From assembly GCF_037893015.1 (NCBI RefSeq), contig NC_133666.1, forward strand, positions 462,234,867 through 462,298,866: a stretch of DNA of 64,000 bases, in the 5' to 3' direction. Source of the stretch: Macrotis lagotis. Taxonomy: Eukaryota > Chordata > Mammalia > Peramelemorphia > Peramelidae. The notes under the pieces are model-generated. The model ran no database searches. It was not told the DNA's origin and was given only the letters and a program-made list of their open reading frames with translations. Positions 1 through 11,735 of the stretch are shown piece after piece (position 1 is the stretch's first letter; every line of letters begins with the position of its first letter). A program made the position numbers and the translations under genes.

Positions 1-1099
1 CATTATGAAAAACTTCCCACTAATTCAGGTTATCCAAAAAGTAGAATGAACTTTTCAAATGATGGTAGTTTCCCCTTCAAGCAGAGAATGGATGATCATA
101 TATCATGGATGTTCTAGTAGTAACTTTTTTCAGATATAGATTGAACTAAACTACCTGTATAGTTCCTTTCAACTGTCAAATTTTATTCTAAGATTGTGTG
201 AGAATCCCATGAAGGGATTTATTTATTGAATTATGGTATTGACTGAATCATAATTACAACAGTATGAGTCATACCTTTGCATTGAACTTATAAAAAGAAG
301 TACAAATAGATTTGCCATAGATGTCTGTGTGTTGGGGGGGGGTTCCCTGAAAGGATTCCTGGGAGAATGGGAAAAAAGAGACCCTGAATATCTGAAAATC
401 TCCCCATGACAAAACATACAGGGAGTGTTAGTCTCTTGACCGATGAGATGGCAACATTCAAAGGCAGCAGAAGAGTGGCAAAAATACTTAGATCCAGCAT
501 CCTAGAATGGTGGAGGGTGATTTCCTGGTGATTTCCTAGAATTCTAGGGCGGGGGGGGGGGGAGGGAAGAGGAGCACTGAAGTTAGATAAATAATAAGCA
601 ACTGAATCACACTGAGGAAGAACAAAGATGGACCTTGCCTTTTTCTCTGTCTGGAATTATTTGACATATGAATATCCAATAGGGTGGGAAACCTTAGGGT
701 AGAAGTATTCTCTATATGTATAAGGCACTATTACAATGGGAGAGATTCACTGGAAGAGCATATTTTTCTATTGAAGAATCTCAAAATGTAGGATAAAACT
801 TTAAGTCTATAAGACTTTCCAGGAATCTTAGGAAGAGTTTATCATAAGATGAAGAGGCATACTTCTAGCTTCAGGAGAGTATCAAAGAATAGTTCTATAT
901 GTTTATATAACATTATCATACTTTTGGGGAAAGATGACATTCACATAAAAGAGGAGGAAAATTGTATTCTTGTGAGCAATGTGATTTGGATTTTTTATGT
1001 TAAGGAAAATAAAGATTATTCTCTAGTCAGTAAACATTATCCTGAGTATTTTAATAGAAACTGATGTCATTTTTACCAGAGATCTAAATATGATATATG
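1..1099. other. Unassigned AT-rich sequence
   Basis: No gene, RNA or repeat family was recognised here. The visible structure is two G runs, near 335-342 and at 551-562 (12 G). The short open frames carry no domain I recognise, and nothing suggests an exon with splice sites. It may be old repeat decayed beyond reading by eye. Confidence 0.5.
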
Positions 1100-2149
1100 T
1101 CTTGATTATGTCTTAATAGATTAACTCCAAGTTTTTTTCGTTATATTGAATGGTATTTTATTTTTCTATTATTTTCCCTTGGAAGATGGTATTGCTATAT
1201 AGAATTTAAGATGATATTTATTTCATAAATTATTATTTTGATATTATCTCAATTATTTTTGCTAGTTCTCTAGGATTGTTTTTAAGTAAATCTTTGTATA
1301 ACCTGAAAATCAGTGTTATGTTTTCTCATATTTGACTTTAATTTCTTCCTCTCATTTTATATAACCACTACTGTCCCACTACTGTCTCTAGAACTATATC
1401 ACCATGAAGAAGGGAGCATCCTAGACTTACCTACATATTTATTACAAAATCTTTTACTTTTATCATAATAAAATGACCATTTAAGTTTACAGTTTATAGG
1501 ATTTTTAGCATAAATGTTAATTGTACTTTGTTTAAACCTTTTTGTTTATCTATTGCTAATATCATATAGTTTGGGAGCATTTTTATTTTAATACAATCAA
1601 TTCTATTAATTACTTTATTTATGCTGAGCCATATTTATCTACCTAGTATAAATCCTAAAATAAATACCTAGCAAAAATTTATATACCTAGTATAAATTTT
1701 GAACACAGTGTGTTCAAAAAATCATAGTGTTTGTTTTAACTTTAATAACTTAATAAGGTTTGGTAGCATAAATATAAGATTTTCAGAATACTATACTTGA
1801 CTATTATGCAGTATTTTTGCTTGAATTTTATTTAAGGTTTTTTGCGACAATATTCCTTGTTGATAATTGATCTATAGATATTTTTCTTTTCTTTATTCTT
1901 CCATAAGCTCAGATAATAGCATTATATTTGATGAGAAAAAGATCTGGTAGAGTATTTTCTTTTTCTATAATGGAGAATAATTTTGTAGTATAGGTATTAA
2001 TTATTTTTTGGATATTTGATAGTACACTAAATTGATGTGAACCTGGTCTTTGGTAATTATTACATGATTTAAAATTTTTTATTTTTTAATTAATTTAACA
2101 ACTTTATTCAATATTTTTCATTGTTGTATATTAGGTTTTTGTAAGTAAT

Positions 2150-2330
2150 CATGGGATCATAGAATTAGATCTAGAAGACATATTAAAAGTCAACTAGTCT
2201 AATCCCCTCAAGAGGCCAGAAAGATTAAGTAATTTACTAAAGGTAGCATAGAAAACAAAGGGCATAAGTGAGAACCAAACCTACATCATCTGATACTAAA
2301 TCCAAAATTCTTTCCACTGTATTTCTTGGC
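2150..2330 (-). repeat. MIR-type CORE-SINE, antisense
   Basis: The plus strand reads like the reverse of a MIR: a catalogue-like match to a gaggaaactgaggc / ttaagtgacttgcc block, then a segment ending in tccaaaattctttccactg, the reverse of the tRNA-derived head. It is diverged and AT-shifted, so it is old. Confidence 0.55.
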
Positions 2331-3052
2331 ATTTCTTATATTTCTGTTTTTCTCATATAATTATGCAACATAAGTTCTAATGATCTCTTTTCTACTTCTC
2401 TGTGGTGACCACTTTATTTTGCTAACAACTTTCCTACTTGTTATTTTTAATCAAGTTATCTACAGGTTAATCAAATTGTCATTCCTCTCAAGGAAATGAT
2501 TTAGTTTTTATGGATCATTTTAATATTTATTTTTATGTTTTGTATCTATTCTCCCCTAGTTTTAAAAAAAATTCTCTTTTATGTTCATTTTGTATTTTAT
2601 TATTATTTCTTAGTTTTCTTAATTGTACATTCATTTCACTTATCTTTTTCCCCTATATTTTTAAAGAATATTTCAATATATTTAATGTTTTCCTCCATGA
2701 ACTGTATTAGCTAGTATCAGAAATTTAAATAAATTTTCTATTTGTCATAAGTATTTTTCATAATAATTGTCTACATAATTTGATCTTTGACATATTATAA
2801 AGGATGTCATTCTTAAGGTTCCATTTAGGTCTCCTTTTTATAGTGTTACATGTTATTATTTTGATAGTGTTATAAAGATTGTCTAAAAGATGCTTAATTT
2901 ATCTACTTTTCATTTATAATTATAAGATTTCTTTCTCTAAAGGTAACATTTATAATATATTGTTCCATTCTACAATTTCCTTTTTGTTTAAATATTTGCT
3001 AGTGTTATTCAACTCTGAGAGATAATTATTAGGATCTCCCATAATTATTGTA

Positions 3053-3331
3053 GGCAGCCTACAGTAGATACAGGGTGCAGTGGATAGAGGATCTGGCCTG
3101 AAATCAATAAGACTCATCTTCCAGAGTTCAAATCTGTCCTCAGACACTTACTAGCTTGTGTGACCCTGGGCAAGTCATTGAGCCCTGTTTATCTCAATTC
3201 CTCATGGGTAAAATAACCTAGAGAAAGAACTAGTTAACCACTCCAGCATCTTTGTCAAGAAAATCCCAAATACAATTGCAAAAGAACTAGACATGACTAA
3301 AGGACTGAACAGAAACAACAACAACAAAAAA
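3053..3331 (+). repeat. tRNA-derived SINE with RTE-like tail (MAR1 type)
   Basis: The head at 3077-3180 has tRNA-like A and B boxes (gttcaaatct, cttactagcttgtgtgaccc). It continues through gggcaagtcattgagccctg, and the 3' part reads ctccagcatctttgtcaaga to ggactgaacag. It ends in an AACAACAACAAC tail. Such AAC-repeat tails are typical of RTE-mobilised SINEs rather than plain poly(A). It is inserted in the degraded L1. The family name is from memory of marsupial repeats. Confidence 0.75.
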
Positions 3332-3607
3332 TATTGTATTACTATCTAGATCTTTTCCCATTTCAATGAACTTTTCAGAATTAAGGTACAATGTCATTTG
3401 GTACATGTGTCTTTAGTTCTGAAATTGGTTTTACTATCCATTACCAATTCAAGCATAATATAATTTACTACTTATATGCCAATATTATGAATTTTTATTT
3501 TTCTTTATCTGATAGTATGATTTCAATTTTTATTCTCTAGATTTGACTCTTATGTATGAAAGATTATTATTGATTTTGTCTATTCTGCCATTTTGTTTTG
3601 GATTTTT

Positions 3608-3758
3608 CTTTTGGTTTTTTCCCAAGGCAATGGGGTTAAGTGACTTACCCAAGGTCACACAGCTAAGTAATTAATAAGTGTCTGAGGTCAGATTTGAACT
3701 CAGGTCCTCCTGACTCCAGGGCCAGTGTTTTATTCTCTGTACCACTTAGTTGCTCCTC
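3608..3758 (-). repeat. WSINE1-type SINE, antisense, with target duplication
   Basis: The plus strand shows the reversed WSINE1 pattern: T-rich tail, aaggcaatggggttaagtga, aaggtcacacagctaagtaa, then tgaactcaggtcctcctgac and accacttagttgctcc. It is flanked by TTTTGGATTTTT at 3596-3607 and 3759-3770. It is inserted in the antisense L1. Confidence 0.85.
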
Positions 3759-4349
3759 TTTTGGATTTTTTAAATTATTATTTAATAGACTTACATTTAA
3801 ACTATATTTTCTTCCATTTTTATATATCAATATATCAATATTTTCTTCTGCAATTGGTTTCACTTGAACTATTTGTAGGTCAAATTTGCTTCACTCCTTA
3901 CCCCATTCCCAACTATCTTTACTATCCCAAGTTTTTTTTTACTATATTTGCTTAATTCTTAATTTTTCTATCCTTTTATTTGTTTATCTATTTCTCCCCC
4001 TTTTGTCCCTTCTCTTTGCTCATTCATTAAATGAATGGTATGGAATGTTCATTCTTTGCTTCCCTTCCAATCTCTTATTTTGTTTCCTTTTCCAAGAAAT
4101 TTTCCTTCATTTTGTTTTCTTCTTTGTTTTCTTCACTATTCTTTTGTGTTCTAGTACATCATGAATTGTACTTTCTGATCCACTCCTTCTTTATTCTTTC
4201 TGTGTACCTCTTGAGGTACTACCCAAGATGCATGATGTCAGAGTTTAGGATGTTGGGCCATGGATTACAATTATTATTCACAATTATTATTACAATTATT
4301 ATTCACAAAAAATGAATATTATTCACAAAGATCCTATTATGATAAACTC

Positions 4350-4490
4350 ATACTTTAAATCAATCAGTAAGGATTTATTAACCATCAGTCATGTATCAGG
4401 AAGGGTTCTGGGCATTCACAATGCATATACAAAAGTGGGAAAGTTCTCATTCTCAAAAAGTTTATATTCTAGCATATAGGAGGTGGGGAG
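4350..4490 (-). repeat. L2 LINE 3' end, antisense
   Basis: The plus strand reads as the reverse of an L2 3' tail: a ggatttattaaccatcag-like start, a gggttctgggcattcacaat segment, then a ctcaaaaagtttatattcta block that matches the common ctcaaggagcttacattcta motif. It is diverged. Confidence 0.55.
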
Positions 4491-5462
4491 GGACAAGGAA
4501 GAGTTTGGATCTCATATCTCAGGAAGTCACAAGAATTGTTCATGGGTTATGAAGTCAGTAGATTTCATAATTTTTCCAGGAATAATAGTCATTTATTTTA
4601 TTAATGTTCCCAAGAGATACAGAAGGTTGAGGTGAAGATCAGTTCATTTGCACTACCAATCAAACAGCTTCTCCCAAGGAGAGGCCAAAGACCCAGCAGA
4701 TTAACTTTCTCTAATCCAGAGAGTTACTATTTCTGGAGAAGGGTTGTGGTTAGAAATGATGTGGTGAGGAAAATGACACGATGATGGGTATCCTGATCAA
4801 TAGGTGATTTGGATAAAACATGAATGGTCTGGGAATTGGGCCTCAATTGTTCCAAATTCTCACCTCTATTTGAATCCTTTCAGATGTGCATCTTATAGAT
4901 GATATATGGCATATCAGCATAGTTGCTGAAATTATTCATGGCATCACCTGCATTAATGTACATTATATTACATCAAACTCAAATGAATTTCAGGAAGCAG
5001 AACAGTCCCACAGGAACATCTTCAACAACAAAAATTATGCCTGAAAAAAAGACTGCTATTTTAGTCCCACAGGCTTCTCCATTTATCATGTTTCTACTAG
5101 GATAGATTCTCATAGGTCTTTTTAATGTGACACCTAAAAACAGCCTGTATCCTAATTTACTATCCAAGTCACTGAAAAATGATCTGAAGACCACAAGACA
5201 AAGAATGCAAAAGACACAACAAAAATATTCATTTCAGAAAGTAAGTCTGCTACCTTTGTCAGAATTCCTGCTATATGGTTCAGACAAATTATTAATTCCC
5301 TGACATCTCACTGATATTCTTATTAGTTTCAGTATACACATCCCCAAGAACACTGGCTACCTGATATTTATAACCTCTCTATTTTTAAATGTGTGGGCAG
5401 TGAAAGATAACATCCAGTGCCTCTTTTGTGACTGCTTCAGGATAACACCTTTGATAGCTCTT
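4491..5462. other. Unassigned, with one odd minus-strand open frame (4979-5194)
   Basis: No repeat family was recognised. On the minus strand 5194-4979 is open for 71 codons. It starts MVFRSFFSDLDSKLGYRLFL and ends in a hydrophobic segment (IAVFFSGIIFVVEDVPVGLF). A splice-acceptor-like tract (cttgtggtcttcag) lies just upstream of residue S5. This could be a chance frame, a decayed membrane-protein exon or part of an unnamed repeat. I cannot identify a family. Confidence 0.3.
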
Positions 5463-5477
5463 TAAATATTATCTTTT

Positions 5478-5644
5478 GGGGTTTTTTTTGTTTTTGTTTT
5501 TTAGTTTTTGCTAGGCAATGGGGTTAAATATCTTGCCCAAGGCCACACAGCTAGGTAACTATTAAGTGTCTGAGGCCAGATTTGAACTTAGGTACTCCTG
5601 ACTCCAGGGCCGGTGCTCTATCCACTGCGCCACCTAGCCGCCCC
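5478..5644 (-). repeat. WSINE1-type SINE, antisense, well preserved
   Basis: The plus strand ends in ccactgcgccacctagccgc cc, the reversed consensus head. The body keeps ggccacacagctaggtaact and ccagggccggtgctctatcc. It is flanked by taaatattatctttt at 5463-5477 and taaatattacctttt at 5645-5659, a 15-bp target duplication with one mismatch. Being close to consensus suggests a relatively young copy. Confidence 0.9.
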
Positions 5645-5964
5645 TAAATATTACCTTTTCCAACTTGAGGAATCTTGATAATTAATCCCTGAGGAATGGT
5701 AATGGACTCAGGGTATAGATTCAGTAACATAGTTTAGTACTTAACCTAGAATTCTTTTTGTTTGATTATACACACACACATAAATACTTACATACATATA
5801 TATATATATACATATATATTATTTCTTTATAACTATTTCATTTTTCTTTTTTTCTATTTGAAGGAGAGATGAGACAAGTTGAATTTTTATTAATTAAAAA
5901 TTTAAATTAAAAATTTTAAATGATCCTAGAGAATTTAGGGTCATCAGTCTGTTTTAATGAGCAA

Positions 5965-6110
5965 GAGAAGAGGAATCCAGCTCTGACCCTTCCACTTGTG
6001 TGACTTTGGGCAAGTTACTTCCCCTCTCTAAGACTCAGTTTTTCTTATTAGTAAAATGAAGTGGTTGTACTAAAAGTCTCAAGGTCCCTTCAAGATCTGA
6101 ATTTATGTCA
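5965..6110 (+). repeat. MIR-type SINE, sense
   Basis: It contains the MIR core in order: cttgtgtgactttgggcaag, ttacttcccctctctaagac, tcagtttttcttattagtaa, then aatgaagtggttgtacta. It is diverged and lacks a clean tRNA head. Confidence 0.65.
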
Positions 6111-6129
6111 ACTTTGATAGACTTAGCTC

Positions 6130-6670
6130 TTCTTAGCAGTTCAATGAGCAAAGACAATTCTAGAAGAGTTGTGATGAAAAAATGTCAGATACATCCAGAG
6201 AAAAAATTATGGAATCAATACAGAACAAAACATATTATTTTCCCTTTTTAAAATTAGTTTTAGGGGCAACTAGGTGGTGCAGTGAATAAAGCACCGGCCC
6301 TAGAGTCAGGAGTCCCAGAGTTCAAATCCGGCCTCAGACACTTAATAGTTACCTATCTGTGTGGCCTTGGGCAAGCCACTTAACCCCATTTGACTTGAAA
6401 AAACTAAAAAAAAAAATTAGTGTTATTTTTTCTTTCCCGTGTTTTTCCCCCTTTTGTTCTCATTTTTCTCTCACAGTATGGCTTATATGGAAATGTGTTA
6501 AATATGATGGTACATCTATAACCTCTATCAGATTACTTGCTGTCATGGTGAAAGGAAAGGAAATGAAGAGAGGTTAAAAAAAATGTGAAACACAAAATCT
6601 TACAAAAAAATCAATGTTGAAAACTATATTTACATGTAATTGGAAAAAATAAAATAAAAATATCTAAATC
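6130..6670 (+). mobile_element. L1 3'-UTR fragment, sense, split by a SINE
   Basis: The order of motifs matches the other marsupial L1 3' ends in this window (35150-35590 and 55200-55555): aaagacaattctagaagag, catccagagaaaaaa, an interrupted T-rich segment, then tgaaacacaaaatcttac, aatgttgaaaactatattta and an A-rich terminus near 6640-6660. The WSINE1 at 6262-6412 interrupts it. Confidence 0.6.
6262..6412 (+). repeat. WSINE1-type SINE, sense
   Basis: It starts aggggcaactaggtggtgca, has the B-box-like gagttcaaatccggcctc, then tgtgtggccttgggcaagcc, and ends in an A-rich tail. It is flanked by AAAATTAGT-like repeats (about 6250-6258 and 6413-6421). Confidence 0.85.
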
Positions 6671-7199
6671 TATGATCTTTTTGTCATATCCATAATTTCT
6701 CCACTATAATTTGACCAAGACAATTTGTGCCTGTGCCTCTGAGGGATATAGAAGAGGAACAACTTTAGTCAGATGGTACCTGGAACCACAGAAACCTCCA
6801 TAGTAACTTGAAAGTGGTTATTTGGAGATTTCTATGATTTGTAAACCTGGCAGTTTGCATTTTCAGGTACATTGTGTTAGTATAAACACAGAGACCCACA
6901 GCTATAGGATAAGCAAAGATTCAAAGAGTTCAACTATATCCTGAGAGGCACACAAGTTTGAGGAGTAAGGTAGAATTAAGCAAAAATTAACATTCATTAC
7001 AATAGGTAAAATGAAATGTTCCACTCTAAGCTAATGTCTTATAGATGGTAAATGAACTAAGCCATGTGTCAGGAGCCCATGTTCTCTGATATCAATATCA
7101 AGTAAAAGAAAGAACAATTCAAAAAGTATTTTGAAGGACAGTCTTAATTGAATTGTGACAATGTTTCATCACAGTCATATTTCTTTCTCACTTTAATAA
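6671..7199. other. Unassigned AT-rich sequence
   Basis: No coding frame, RNA or known repeat was recognised in this stretch. Confidence 0.4.
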
Positions 7200-7410
7200 T
7201 TTCAGGTTAGGTCAATAAACATTTATTAATATGCATTATGTTCTAGGCACTATGCTAAGAACTGAATATATAAAGAATGGCAAGAGGTTCACAGTTTAAT
7301 GGGTGAGATAATAAATAAATAGCTATGTAAAAACAAGATATATTTAGTATAAATTTGGAAATAATAAAGAAAGATGACTAAATCTAAGGGAAATTAGAAC
7401 AGACTTTTTC
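7200..7410 (-). repeat. L2 LINE 3' end, antisense
   Basis: The plus strand begins gtcaataaacatttattaat, passes a ttctaggcactatgctaaga block and a gttcacagtttaatgggtga block, and goes on to aaacaagatatatttagt. This is the reversed L2 3' tail. It is probably the 3' end of the same L2 that continues at 7845-9205, with about 430 bp of unexplained sequence between. Confidence 0.6.
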
Positions 7411-7844
7411 TGAGAAAGTTTCCATTCATAGTCTGGTATACAAGATAAACCCCGACTTTATAAGGCAATACTAACAATACAGGAGAGTCACAGATGCAAA
7501 GAGAAAGATACCCAGCAATTAACTTGCTATTCTTCTCCATCTTTCCATCACTAGTCCTACCATTTGGGTCTGTTCTATCTTCTTTACTCTCTTACTCATT
7601 TACACTATAAGATATTGGATAGACAGGATCCTTTTTTTAAATATCTAAAGCATAAGTTAAATACGAGAAATTTCAGAATGGGAGAGGGGAAGGTGCATTT
7701 CCCAGATAAAAAGACCTTCCCCAGAACTCAGTTACACTATTGTTACAATGCCAATATGATTTAAAAGTTAGCCCATTCACTTCAATCTTTCATGGCCAAT
7801 ATTCATTACTACATTTGTATAAATAATTTGGTGATTTTAATTTG

Positions 7845-9205
7845 TCAAATGGATGGATAGTCAGGATAGATAAGCAAGGTAGACAGAGCAACTGTTAAGA
7901 ACTTAAAATATACCAGGCATATAGATCCTGATGATTCTAAGTGCAGAGTCCAAAGTTCCTGTGAGGAGGGGGTACACAAGATAACCAGAGCAGAATCAGC
8001 AATGTTATGAAGATGAATGAAAATAGTAAGATAGAATGGACTAGTGAAAGAACAGTACCAGGAAATATAAGAAGACTTGCAAGGTAGGAGGGGTTCATAA
8101 AGGGTTTTGAATGCCAAATGGAACATTATGTATTTGTTCCACTGGCATTTATTGGAGTAGGGTGACAAAGTAGGACCTAGATTTTAGAGCTAGACTATTG
8201 CTATTGCAGGAGGACCTAAGTTCAAATATGACCTCAGACATAAGATGTATGACTTTAAGCAAGTCACTTAACACTGATTGCTTTGCATCCAGAGCCATCT
8301 CTAGTCATCCTTATACATATCTGGTCACTGGACCTAGATGGCTCAGGAGGAGAAAGTGATGTTGGTGATTTAACCCAGCACCCCTTCACTCAAATCCAAT
8401 GCATTTGCTCGTCATGACATCAACTCCCTGATGTCATGGTCTTTTTTGAAAACAAAGGACAAACATCAGTAACAGAGGAAAGAAGGGAGAGTATCTGAAA
8501 GATCTTGCAAAAGTGGACATAGGCCTTGGCAAAAACTTGAATATAGGGTGGAGAAGTAAGAGATAGTGAGGAATATAGAGTTCCTTCCAGGTTGTGAGTC
8601 AGAAGGACTGGAAGGTTAGTATTACCCACTATAATAGGAAAGGAGGGAAGGTTTAGGGGGAAAGATAATCAATTTTGGAGCATATTGAGTTTCACATCTA
8701 GTTAAAGATGTTTGAAAGGCAGTTGGAGATGCTAGATTGGAAGACAGCAGAGAAATTAAGACAGGAAATGGAAATTTGAGAATTATCATCATAGAGATGG
8801 TAATTAAATCAAAAGCAGAGAAAATCACCAAATGAAGAAGTATAGAAAGAAAAAAAAAACAAATCAGAAGCCTGAGGAATAACTTTGGTTAGAAGGCATG
8901 ATCTGGAGGAGGATCCAGCAAAGGAAACAGAGAAAGCAGTCAGATAGGTAGAAGGAATACTAGGAGAGAATATCCCAAAAACGTGGAGAGAAAAGAGTAT
9001 CAAGGTGGACAGAATGATCAACAATGTCAAAGATTACAGAGAAGACAAGGAGAAGAAGGACTAAGAAAAGAACATTGATTTTGGTGACTAAAAAAAAATC
9101 ATTAGTAGCTTTGGAGAAAGCAATTTTGGTGGAATGATAAAAATCCAAAGGCAAATGGTCAGTGTGTTCATATTTTATCTCTGTTGTGCTTATTGATTCT
9201 GTCAA
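7845..9205 (-). mobile_element. Degraded L2-clade LINE, reverse-transcriptase region, antisense
   Basis: Several minus-strand frames carry L2 reverse-transcriptase remnants in the right order. FDIVDHSVHLDTL lies near 9040. FYTSSFGDF lies near 8830, where family members have a YTLSLGDL block. LIIFPPKPS lies near 8660. SLTSPPYIQVFAKA lies near 8540, matching the SLSLTPHIQSVAKA block of the family. A serine/proline-rich stretch lies near 7920-8100. The FADD-type catalytic motif is not readable. The copy is split by a tRNA-SINE at about 8195-8476. It has many small lesions and cannot be active. Confidence 0.7.
8195..8476 (+). repeat. tRNA-derived SINE with long RTE-like body
   Basis: A tRNA-like head (aagttcaaatatgacctcag, tgactttaagcaagtcactt) is followed by a body starting near 8333, cactggacctagatggctca, aggagaaagtgatg, and later ccctgatgtcatggtc and gaaaacaaaggacaaac. 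The middle part resembles the minus-strand RTE sequence near 52030-52065. It interrupts the L2 above. Confidence 0.7.
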
Positions 9206-10185
9206 TGAAAGTAAAAGATTGCTTCTATTCAGTTCTCAATATCTCAGATGTTTACTAACCATGTGTGGGTTAGCTAACTCAACTGACTAGAGCACAGTCA
9301 TAGGTTCTCTTTCTAGATATGACATATTTATACTAAGATATATGCACATAATTCCTATGAAAAATCTAGAAATAATTACACAAGATCAGAAATTATTTTA
9401 AGTCAATATTTGCCCACTACTCTCAGACTATTTCTGAGAAAGAACCAGGGATAAGACTTGAAAGAGATTAGAGCTTGAATTTATCCATTACCCGAACCAA
9501 AGGCCCTCAGGGGCCTAGATCAGTAGTTGCCAAAAGCATCAGGATGATAATATGAATGCTGAAATTTGTGTTAAGAACATGCAGAGACTGAGCTGAGGGA
9601 CCAGAAAGTGATAGCAGAAACAGGAGAAATCAATACTGGGTAGCCCAGATCATAGGCTAAGGGATTCACTACCAGTTTACAAAATAAAGTCTACATTCTA
9701 TATTCTACATTATTGGCCCTCCTCAGTTTATGATAGGTGTGTGCATATTTTTATGTTCAACCAAATAAAACAAGGCCTATTTTCAAACTTCTAAATAATC
9801 AGAATTGTAACTGATTTTCATATATAAAAGAAAGAAATTCTGTTCTAGGTTACAAACTGCACTTCTATAGGATCAACTTTTTCACAAATATATGTCTTTA
9901 ATCACAAAGAAAGATAGACATCCAGTCTAACCAATTGCTCCTACTAGAAAAAAGACCATGAATAATGAGGGCAGTAACATCTCTGAATATTAACTTATTA
10001 AATATTCCCATTATATAAATACCAAAAAATCTGTGATTTCATCAGAGTAAGGAAATACATGGGCAAATTCCCCCTACACAAACATACCACCAAAGCAGTT
10101 TTTATTCTTGGGGTCTCTTTTTTATCTACTAAAAGAAAGATTTAGAATAAAAGATTTCTAAGGTCCAACTTTAAAATTCCATGAT
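9206..10185. other. Unassigned sequence
   Basis: Nothing was recognised with confidence. The part at 9430-9680 is a little more GC-rich and may be a decayed repeat. No open frame of interest was seen. Confidence 0.35.
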
Positions 10186-10188
10186 TCT

Positions 10189-10440
10189 CTATTGCATGAA
10201 CATTATAATGTTTCTTGTGAAATGACATAGGCAAAGACAGATTTTCCAGGGGGGAAAAAAACCCACCATCCAAAATACATCCCTGTCTATGCAATTCTTG
10301 AAGATGTCCAAAGAAGATAAAATGCTTCCCTGGCCACCCAGTCTGGGACTTTTCATCCAGTAGTACAAGAACTTCTTCCTTATGTCCAAATTAAATCTTT
10401 CATATTGGAGTGCATTTCTTGTATTTATCTTCTACAGATG
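10189..10440 (-). repeat. CR1/L3 LINE, C-terminal ORF2 fragment, antisense
   Basis: The minus-strand frame 10389-10189 starts MDIRKKFLYYWMKSP and continues RLGGQGSILSSLDIFKNC. It matches the terminal part of CR1-type ORF2, where an LDVRKNFL block is followed by a conserved SSLEVFKQRLD block. A second CR1/L3 remnant in the opposite sense lies at 14485-15245 and shows the same final motif (SLEFFKQ). Confidence 0.55.
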
Positions 10441-10844
10441 TGAAGAACAACTGTATACAATCTCCCTCACCAAAAAGAAAATTGTATTTCATGTAAAGGA
10501 GATAGTAGTATTATAGACCCAGAGCTAAGTAGTGGTATGTTGAATTCATGTCACATTAGCTTTAAAGGCTGTTTATTAAATCTTGGGTGGGGGTCATCAG
10601 CTTAAGAGTTGATGACAAAGCTGGAAATTAGTAGAGATGGATTTTTTTATTTAGATCTTAGAATTCAAAGTTTAACATGCTTCCCATTGTACTATTCTGT
10701 CTCTAAGTAACTTCTCAGTCTTCTTTCATTTAATTAAACTCAAATTCCTTTCTTCTTAAAGAGCTTTTATGAGCTTTTTCAGGTATTGTCTTTCTTATAA
10801 TAGGTGTCCTAAATATAATAATGTCCTAAAAAAAAGTTGCAAAT

Positions 10845-10858
10845 TCTATCCCATTTCT
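10845..10858 (+). repeat. Target site duplication, left copy (HAL1-like element 1)
   Basis: TCTATCCCATTTCT, matched at 13523-13536 (TCCATCCCATTTCT) with one mismatch. It brackets the element at 10859-13522. Confidence 0.65.
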
Positions 10859-11044
10859 TGAGTCTTTGTTCCAACACCAACAACTCTGTCATGGGTGGAT
10901 CTCATTCTTTATGATAAGTCCATCACAAAAGTTACTTCCATGTTTTCCCACCATTGCCATTGCTGATCGCAACACCCTCCTTTCTTATTTCTCCACTACC
11001 ATGTACTCTATTTTTTCTCTCCTTTCACTCTGACTCTGCTGTAG

Positions 11045-11185
11045 GGTCATTGAATGGCTCAGCAGACAGATCCCTAGTCCTGGGGCCAAGAATCCCGGAG
11101 CCCCCATACCACCCCTTAGGCCCAGAGTCTACCTGGCCCTATGGTCCTGGGCAGGCCTTCCAATCCCAGCCCCTTGCATGAAGTA
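11045..11185 (+). repeat. GC-rich WSINE1 relative embedded in the HAL1-like 3' region
   Basis: It aligns along its length with WSINE1. The head is tgaatggctcagcagacaga where WSINE1 has taggtggcgcagtggataaa. Then come gtcctggggccaagaatccc, a tctacctggccctatggtcc block matching the TGTGTGGCCTTGGG core, and gccccttgcatgaa at the end. It is far more GC-rich than the other copies. It lacks a clean A tail and I see no target duplication. It may have become part of the element before the copy was made. Confidence 0.6.
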
Positions 11186-11735
11186 AGAAGGAAAATGTGT
11201 TATATCTGGCCACTCTCCCCCATGGTCCATCCTCTCCTCCTTTATTCACATCCCCACCCCTTACCCCTGCTCCCCCCTCCTTCTTACTCCAGATGTCTAT
11301 ACCCCATTGAGTATATTTGCTGTTTCCTCTCCTAGCCATCTCTGATGAGAGCAAAGGTTCCCTCATTCCCCCTTGCCTCCCCCCCCTTCCATATCATTGC
11401 AATAGCTCATTGTAATAAAGAAAAATCTTATGTGAAATATCTTGGACTATTCCCCCTCTCCTTTTTCTTTCTCCCATTCCATTTCCCTTTATTTCCTATT
11501 GACTCCATTTTTACACCACATTTTATCTTCGAATTCAGCTTTCTCCTGTGCTTCAACTATAAAAGCTCTCTCTACCTGCTCTATTAACTGAGAAGGTTTA
11601 TATGAGTATTATCAGTGTCATTTTTCTATGCAGGAATACATGCAGTTCATTCTCATTAAGTCCCTCATATTTCCCCCCTCTCCTCCAATCTCCATGCTTC
11701 ACCTGAGTCCTGTATCTGAAGATCAAACCTTCTGT

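Larger units (their letters stand above)
1100..4260 (-). mobile_element. Old degraded L1 LINE, antisense, ORF2 region running into ORF1-side spacer
   Basis: Read on the minus strand, this block follows the order of the L1 copy at 56682-63026. About 1250-1420 resembles the stretch just after the FADD motif. About 1800-2040 resembles the RT core. About 3380-3600 resembles the endonuclease part of ORF2. About 3860-4260 is the CT-rich sequence that lies upstream of ORF2 in other copies. No long open frame survives, so this is a heavily mutated fossil. It is older than the two SINEs inserted at 3053-3331 and 3608-3758. The call rests on eye alignment, so the ends are approximate. Confidence 0.55.
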
